Shown: piece by piece, positions 60,342-64,000 of the stretch
Position numbering within the stretch: the first letter of the stretch is position 1
How the letters are laid out: every line of letters begins with the position of its first letter
From: Streptomyces sp. CCM_MD2014
GTDB taxonomy: Bacteria; Actinomycetota; Actinomycetes; Streptomycetales; Streptomycetaceae
Direction of reading: 5' to 3'
NCBI RefSeq assembly: GCF_000772045.1
Contig: NZ_CP009754.1
Location: forward strand, 7,316,001 to 7,380,000
Length of the DNA: 64,000 nt
Program-made: the position numbers and the translations under genes
The notes under the pieces: model-generated
What the model saw: the letters and a program-made list of their open reading frames with translations, nothing else
Database searches by the model: none
Told to the model about the DNA's origin: nothing

Positions 60342-61469
60342 ATGCCGCGAAACGCCACCCGTCCCACCGCCCTGCCCACACCCCACCGCGCCACCGTGCG
60401 CGAACGTCCCACCCTGCTGCTGACCGGCGGTTCCGGAGTCCTCGGACGGGCCCTGATCGACGAACTGGCACCCGACTACGACCTGCTCTGCCTGCGCCGC
60501 AGCAGGCCCCTGCACGATCCGCGGGTGCGTGAGCTCGAGGGCGACCTCCTCGCCCCGCGCCTCGGGCTCAGCCCCGGCGCCTGGTACGAACTGGCCCTGC
60601 GCGTCGACGTGGTGCTGCACTCCGCGGCCCAGACCAACTGGCGCACCCCGCCCGAGGAGATCGTGCGCACCAACACCCTCGGCGCGGAGACGATGATCGA
60701 CCTCGCCGCCCGTGCGGACGCCCCGTTCTACCTGGTCAGCACCGCGTTCGTCGCCAACACGCCGAGCGAGGAGGACAGGGAGCGCTTCCCGGGCGCCGCC
60801 GCCTACCTCGACTCCAAGAGCCGGGCCGAGCAGCTGACGCGCGAGGCGGGGCTGCCCGGTGCCATCGTGCGGCCCTCCGTCGTCATGGGCCACTCCGCCA
60901 CCGGGCGCATCGCCGGACAGCAGGGCCTCACCAAGACGATCGGCGCGATGGTCCTCGGCCAGGTGCCGGTGCTGCCCGGCGCCCCCGACGCCCGCGTCGA
61001 CATGATCCCCCAGGACTACGTCACCCGGGCCGTCGGCGCCCTGATCCGCGCAGGCGTCGGCAGCGGGGAGTACTGGCTCACCGCGGGAAGTCAGGCGCCC
61101 GCCCTGAGCGAGATCGCCGACACCTGCGCGGAGTTCGCCGTCCGTCACGGCCTGCCCCGGCCACTGCGGCCCCGGCTCATCCCCGTCGAGGCCGTCCACC
61201 GGCTGCTGCTGCCCATGCTGGAGGGCACCTCACTGCCCGCCTCGGTCCGGCGGCGGTTCCGGCACTATGCCGAACTCCTCCTGGTCTTCCAGCGCGAGCT
61301 GCCGTTCGACACCTCCCTCGGCACGCCGCACTGCGGCACCCGCGTCACTCACGCCGACATCCGCGCCGCGCTGGTACGCAACCTGGAGAGCTGGGCGGCG
61401 GACCGGGCCGACCTGCCCGGACGACGCCGTGAGCCCGCGGCCGCGGTGGCCGGCACGGAGGTGGCGTGA
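60342..61469 (+). CDS. NAD(P)-dependent acyl reductase-like SDR (Male sterility/NAD-binding_4 type)
   Basis: A 375-residue extended SDR. The cofactor loop is LLTGGSGVLGRALIDEL, the catalytic pair is in AYLDSKSRAEQL (YxxxK), and AAQTNWRTPPEEIVRTNTLGAETMIDLA plus AIVRPSVVMG follow. This is the layout of thioester/acyl-CoA reductase (R) domains and NAD-binding_4 proteins that reduce acyl thioesters to aldehydes. Followed by a transaminase gene with one-base overlap (TGATG), it suggests reductive release of an aldehyde followed by amination. Confidence 0.8.
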   Translation: MPRNATRPTALPTPHRATVRERPTLLLTGGSGVLGRALIDELAPDYDLLCLRRSRPLHDPRVRELEGDLLAPRLGLSPGAWYELALRVDVVLHSAAQTNWRTPPEEIVRTNTLGAETMIDLAARADAPFYLVSTAFVANTPSEEDRERFPGAAAYLDSKSRAEQLTREAGLPGAIVRPSVVMGHSATGRIAGQQGLTKTIGAMVLGQVPVLPGAPDARVDMIPQDYVTRAVGALIRAGVGSGEYWLTAGSQAPALSEIADTCAEFAVRHGLPRPLRPRLIPVEAVHRLLLPMLEGTSLPASVRRRFRHYAELLLVFQRELPFDTSLGTPHCGTRVTHADIRAALVRNLESWAADRADLPGRRREPAAAVAGTEVA

Positions 61470-62998
61470 TGACCGTGTCGCCCACCTCCGCGGAAGCCGC
61501 CGCGCCCGGGGGAGCCCCGGCCCCCGCCGACGCCGCCGGCCTCGCCGAAGCGACCGGGACAGCCGACACCGCCAAACCCGCCAAGCCCGCCGAGCCGGCC
61601 CGGCCCGCCAAGCCCACCAAGCCCGCCGAGCCGCCCGAGGCCATCGAACCCGCCGAGCCGGCCCGGCCCGCCGAGCCGGCCCGGCCCGCCGAGCCGGGCA
61701 AGCCCGCCGAGCCGCCCGAGGCCATCGAACCCGCCGAGCCGGCCCGGCCCGCCAAGCCCGCTGCGCGGAGCGACGTCGTCGACCTCTACCTCCAGCACAT
61801 CGGCTCCGGCCGAGCCGTCATGGGCCGGGTCATGGGCGGGATGGCCGAGGTCCGCTCCGAGGGCGCCTGGATCCACGCCGACGACGGACGCCGTTTCCTG
61901 GACTTCGGCGGTTACGGCGTCTTCATCCTCGGCCACCGCCACCCGGCCGTCGTCGCGGCGGTGCACCGGCAGATCGACACCCACCCGCTGGCCAGCCGCG
62001 TCTTCCTCGAACCCGTCGCCGCCCGCGCCGCCCAGGCCCTCGCCGCCCACACCCCGCCCGGCGTCGACTACGTCCACTTCGTCAACTCCGGCGCCGAGGC
62101 CACCGAGGCCGCCCTGAAACTCGCCCGCGCCCACGGACGCACCTCGGTGATCACCACCCGACGCGGCTTCCACGGCAAGACCCTCGGCGCGCTGAGCGTC
62201 ACCGCCAACGCCACTTACCAGACGCCCTTCCAGCCGCTCCTCCCCGACGTCACCCAGGTCGACTACGACGACCCGGCCGGCCTCGAACAGGCGCTGGCGG
62301 CCCGGCGCGACCGCGCCTGCGTCATCGTCGAGCCCGTCCAGGGCGAGGGCGGCGTCCGCATCCCCCGCCCCGGCTATCTGAGCCAGGTGCGCGCGCTGTG
62401 CAGCGCCTACGGCGCGCTTCTGGTCGTCGACGAGATCCAGACCGGCATGGGGCGCCTCGGCACCTGGTGGGGCGTCGACGCCGAGGGAGTGCGCCCGGAC
62501 GTGCTGCTGGCCGGCAAGGGGCTCAGCGGCGGCGTCGTACCCATCGCCGCCATGGCCGCCACCGCGGAGGCCTACGGGCCGTTCAGCCGCGACCCCTACC
62601 TGCACACCTCCACCTTCGGCGCCTCCCCGATCGCCTGCGCCGCCGCGCTGGCCACCGTACGGGCGATGGAGGCGGAGAACACCGTGGCCCGGGCCGCGGC
62701 GCTCGGCCCGCGGATCCTCGCCGCCGTACGGGAGGTGTGCGCGCCGCACGAGGGCGGCCTGGTCCGCGAGGTGCGGGGCCGCGGACTGCTGATCGGCATC
62801 GAGTTCGCCGAGGAACGAGCCGTCGGTGAACTGCTGCTGGAGCTGATCGCCCGCGGCGTCCTCGTCAACCACTCCCTCAACTCCACCCGGGTGCTGCGGC
62901 TGACGCCGCCGGCCGTGGTCGAGGACGACGAGCTGGGCCTGTTCCTGACCACCCTCGCCGAGGCCCTGCACGGCACGGCCGGCCGCATGTCCCGCTGA
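61469..62998 (+). CDS. class III PLP-dependent aminotransferase with Pro/Ala-rich N-terminal repeat
   Basis: A 509-residue protein. Residues 1-100 are a low-complexity Pro-Ala-Glu-Lys segment (PAEPARPAEP-type units) that includes an exact 54-base repeat 81 bases apart. The rest is an acetylornithine/4-aminobutyrate-type aminotransferase: HRHPAVVAAVHRQID, NSGAEATEAALKLAR, HGKTLGALSVT, EPVQGEGGVRIP, VVDEIQTGMGRLGTWWG and PLP-lysine K350 (LLAGKGLSGG). It probably aminates an aldehyde or ketone made by the upstream reductase. The long disordered N-terminus is unusual for this family. Confidence 0.93.
   Translation: MTVSPTSAEAAAPGGAPAPADAAGLAEATGTADTAKPAKPAEPARPAKPTKPAEPPEAIEPAEPARPAEPARPAEPGKPAEPPEAIEPAEPARPAKPAARSDVVDLYLQHIGSGRAVMGRVMGGMAEVRSEGAWIHADDGRRFLDFGGYGVFILGHRHPAVVAAVHRQIDTHPLASRVFLEPVAARAAQALAAHTPPGVDYVHFVNSGAEATEAALKLARAHGRTSVITTRRGFHGKTLGALSVTANATYQTPFQPLLPDVTQVDYDDPAGLEQALAARRDRACVIVEPVQGEGGVRIPRPGYLSQVRALCSAYGALLVVDEIQTGMGRLGTWWGVDAEGVRPDVLLAGKGLSGGVVPIAAMAATAEAYGPFSRDPYLHTSTFGASPIACAAALATVRAMEAENTVARAAALGPRILAAVREVCAPHEGGLVREVRGRGLLIGIEFAEERAVGELLLELIARGVLVNHSLNSTRVLRLTPPAVVEDDELGLFLTTLAEALHGTAGRMSR
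61619..61753. repeat. 54-base direct repeat in the aminotransferase gene
   Basis: Bases 61619-61672 and 61700-61753 are identical, 81 bases apart, both in frame. They encode the KPAEPPEAIEPAEPARPA motif twice. This indicates recent intragenic duplication of a 27-codon unit. Confidence 0.9.
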
Positions 62999-63048
62999 CC
63001 GGCCGGCACCCCCGTCCGCCAACCGTCCGGAAAGGAACCGAACGCCCC

Positions 63049-63516
63049 ATGCGCCACGTGGTCCTGCACGCCCTCGCCGAGGGCCTGGCACCCGCCGACG
63101 TCTACCGCCGCATCAGCGACTTCGGCCGCTACCCCGAGTACAGCGACGTCTTCCGCGAGGTGCGCGTCGAACCGCCGCTGCCCGACGGCTCCACCGTCTC
63201 GGACTGGACCGTCGAGTTCCGCGGCGGCCTGATGCGCTGGCGGGAGCGCGACACATACTCGCCCGAGACCCACTCCCTCGCCTTCGAGCAGCTCAGCGGC
63301 GACTTCCAGACCTTCGAGGGAGGCTGGCGGTGCGAGCCGCGGGGCGACGGCACCCTCGTCGTCTTCACCGCCGCCTTCGACCTGGGCATCCCCTCGCTGG
63401 CCGAGATCCTCGACCCCGTGGCCGAGTCGACCGTGCGCACCAACATCGCCCGCGTGCTGCGCGGCCTCGCGGACGCGGAGGTGATCGATGAGCACGCGGC
63501 TGCGGCTCGTGGCTGA
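63049..63516 (+). CDS. SRPBCC (polyketide cyclase/aromatase-like) protein
   Basis: A 155-residue START-like domain (RRISDFGRYPEYSDVFREV, VEFRGGLMRWRERDTYSPE, GGWRCEPRGDGTLVVFTAAFDLGIPSL). The fold is shared by aromatase/cyclases of type II polyketide pathways and by lipid carriers. It suggests handling of a hydrophobic intermediate. AAGGAA precedes the ATG. The last 29 bases overlap the flavin reductase gene. Confidence 0.88.
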   Translation: MRHVVLHALAEGLAPADVYRRISDFGRYPEYSDVFREVRVEPPLPDGSTVSDWTVEFRGGLMRWRERDTYSPETHSLAFEQLSGDFQTFEGGWRCEPRGDGTLVVFTAAFDLGIPSLAEILDPVAESTVRTNIARVLRGLADAEVIDEHAAAARG

Positions 63517-64000
63517 CCGGGCGGCGGCGACCGCCCATCTCCCGTCCCCTCCCACCGGACCGCCGCACGGGGAGCCCCTGCACGAGGAACCCGGGCCGGG
63601 CGCCGCCCGCTGCCTCGGCCTCTACGCCAAGCTGGCCGCCGGGGTGACCGTCGTGACGGCCCGCGGCGAGGACGGCCCGCTCGGCATGACCGTCTCCGCC
63701 GTCACCTCCCTCTCCGCCCGGCCGCCTCTGCTCCTGGCCTGTCTGCGGGACGGCTCCCGCACCCTCGCCGCCGTACGCTCCCGCCGGACCTTCGCCGTGC
63801 ACCTGCTGCGGGAGGAACAGCAGGAGCTGGCCGGCCGGTTCGCGTCCCCCACGACGACCGCCGCCGAGCGGTTCGCGGGAACGGACACCCGGCAGGTGCT
63901 GGGCGTCCCCGTGCTGGCCGGGTCGCTCGCCTGGTCGGTGTGTCTCACCGAGGACGTCCGCCGCTACGGCGACCACCACCTCGTCGTCGGCCGGGTGGCC
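63488..64000 (+). CDS. flavin reductase family protein (3' end outside window)
   Basis: The first 171 codons of a flavin reductase (HpaC/FRED type) that runs off the window. After a 35-residue polar Pro-rich N-terminus the family core is clear: LAAGVTVVTARGEDGPLGMTVSAVTSLSARPPLLLACL, then FAVHLLREEQQELAGRFAS and YGDHHLVVGRV. Such enzymes supply reduced FMN/FAD to two-component oxygenases, fitting a biosynthetic cluster. The start ATG 63488 overlaps the SRPBCC gene by 29 bases. No stop codon occurs before base 64000. Confidence 0.9.
   Translation, partial: MSTRLRLVADRAAATAHLPSPPTGPPHGEPLHEEPGPGAARCLGLYAKLAAGVTVVTARGEDGPLGMTVSAVTSLSARPPLLLACLRDGSRTLAAVRSRRTFAVHLLREEQQELAGRFASPTTTAAERFAGTDTRQVLGVPVLAGSLAWSVCLTEDVRRYGDHHLVVGRVA

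Overview
The base composition (well above 70% G+C, with almost every third codon position G or C), GTG/TTG starts, GTGA/ATGA gene overlaps and the protein families present point to a chromosomal segment of a Streptomyces or very close relative. Supporting markers are an EF-Tu3-type second elongation factor, S-4TM and Imm21 families, SWIM plus DUF6493-type proteins, a Tat-exported PhoD phosphatase and several paired one-component regulators. I found no tRNA, rRNA, CRISPR array or intact insertion sequence. The window starts inside a flavoprotein monooxygenase gene and ends inside a flavin reductase gene.

Layout. 1-6.3 kb: oxidoreductases, apolipoprotein N-acyltransferase (lnt), and an enoyl-CoA hydratase-like gene divergent from a TetR regulator. 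6.3-10.7 kb: an MMPL exporter followed by a histidine kinase and response regulator on the minus strand. 10.8-16 kb: a hydrolase remnant, an SDR protein without the usual catalytic residues divergent from an AraC regulator, uppP, a TVP38/DedA-like membrane protein and an AlkD-like repair protein. 16-24.4 kb: EF-Tu3, a spermidine-synthase-like protein, two tandem paralogous surface proteins, a thioesterase, DedA, a gamma-carbonic-anhydrase-like protein, an acyltransferase, an XRE-cupin regulator and a YbaK-type deacylase. 24.3-27.9 kb: a CDF metal exporter divergent from an ArsR sensor, a CoA-binding protein, a degenerate CysRS-like protein and a YigZ protein.

28-34.1 kb holds the most striking locus. 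It has two minus-strand genes. The first encodes a four-transmembrane protein of the S-4TM pore-forming effector type. The second encodes a roughly 1,670-residue protein that joins a kinase-like (APH-fold) domain, a proline-rich linker, a NACHT-clade STAND NTPase and a long helical C-terminal region. This looks like a sensor-plus-membrane-effector biological conflict (probably anti-phage) module. It is bounded by strong hairpins on both sides.

34.2-37.6 kb is a small catabolic regulon: a metallo-beta-lactamase-fold hydrolase divergent from a small DUF4089/AtzG-like protein plus an amidase, then a TetR gene. Three copies of the same palindromic operator lie in front of these units. 37.7-42 kb: sbcD-sbcC. 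41.9-48.3 kb: two Lrp regulators, a rhodanese, an orphan Imm21 protein, a frameshifted SDR gene, a DUF885 protein and a PLP lyase. 48.3-57.2 kb: an ACT-GNAT membrane protein, a SWIM plus DUF6493 pair, phoD and a MocR regulator. 57.3 kb to the end: a co-directional plus-strand set (small membrane protein, DUF2156 protein, acyl-CoA-dehydrogenase-like, acyl reductase-like SDR, class III aminotransferase, SRPBCC cyclase-like and flavin reductase) that looks like the edge of a biosynthetic gene cluster.

All calls come from reading the sequence and from remembered family motifs; no database search was run.
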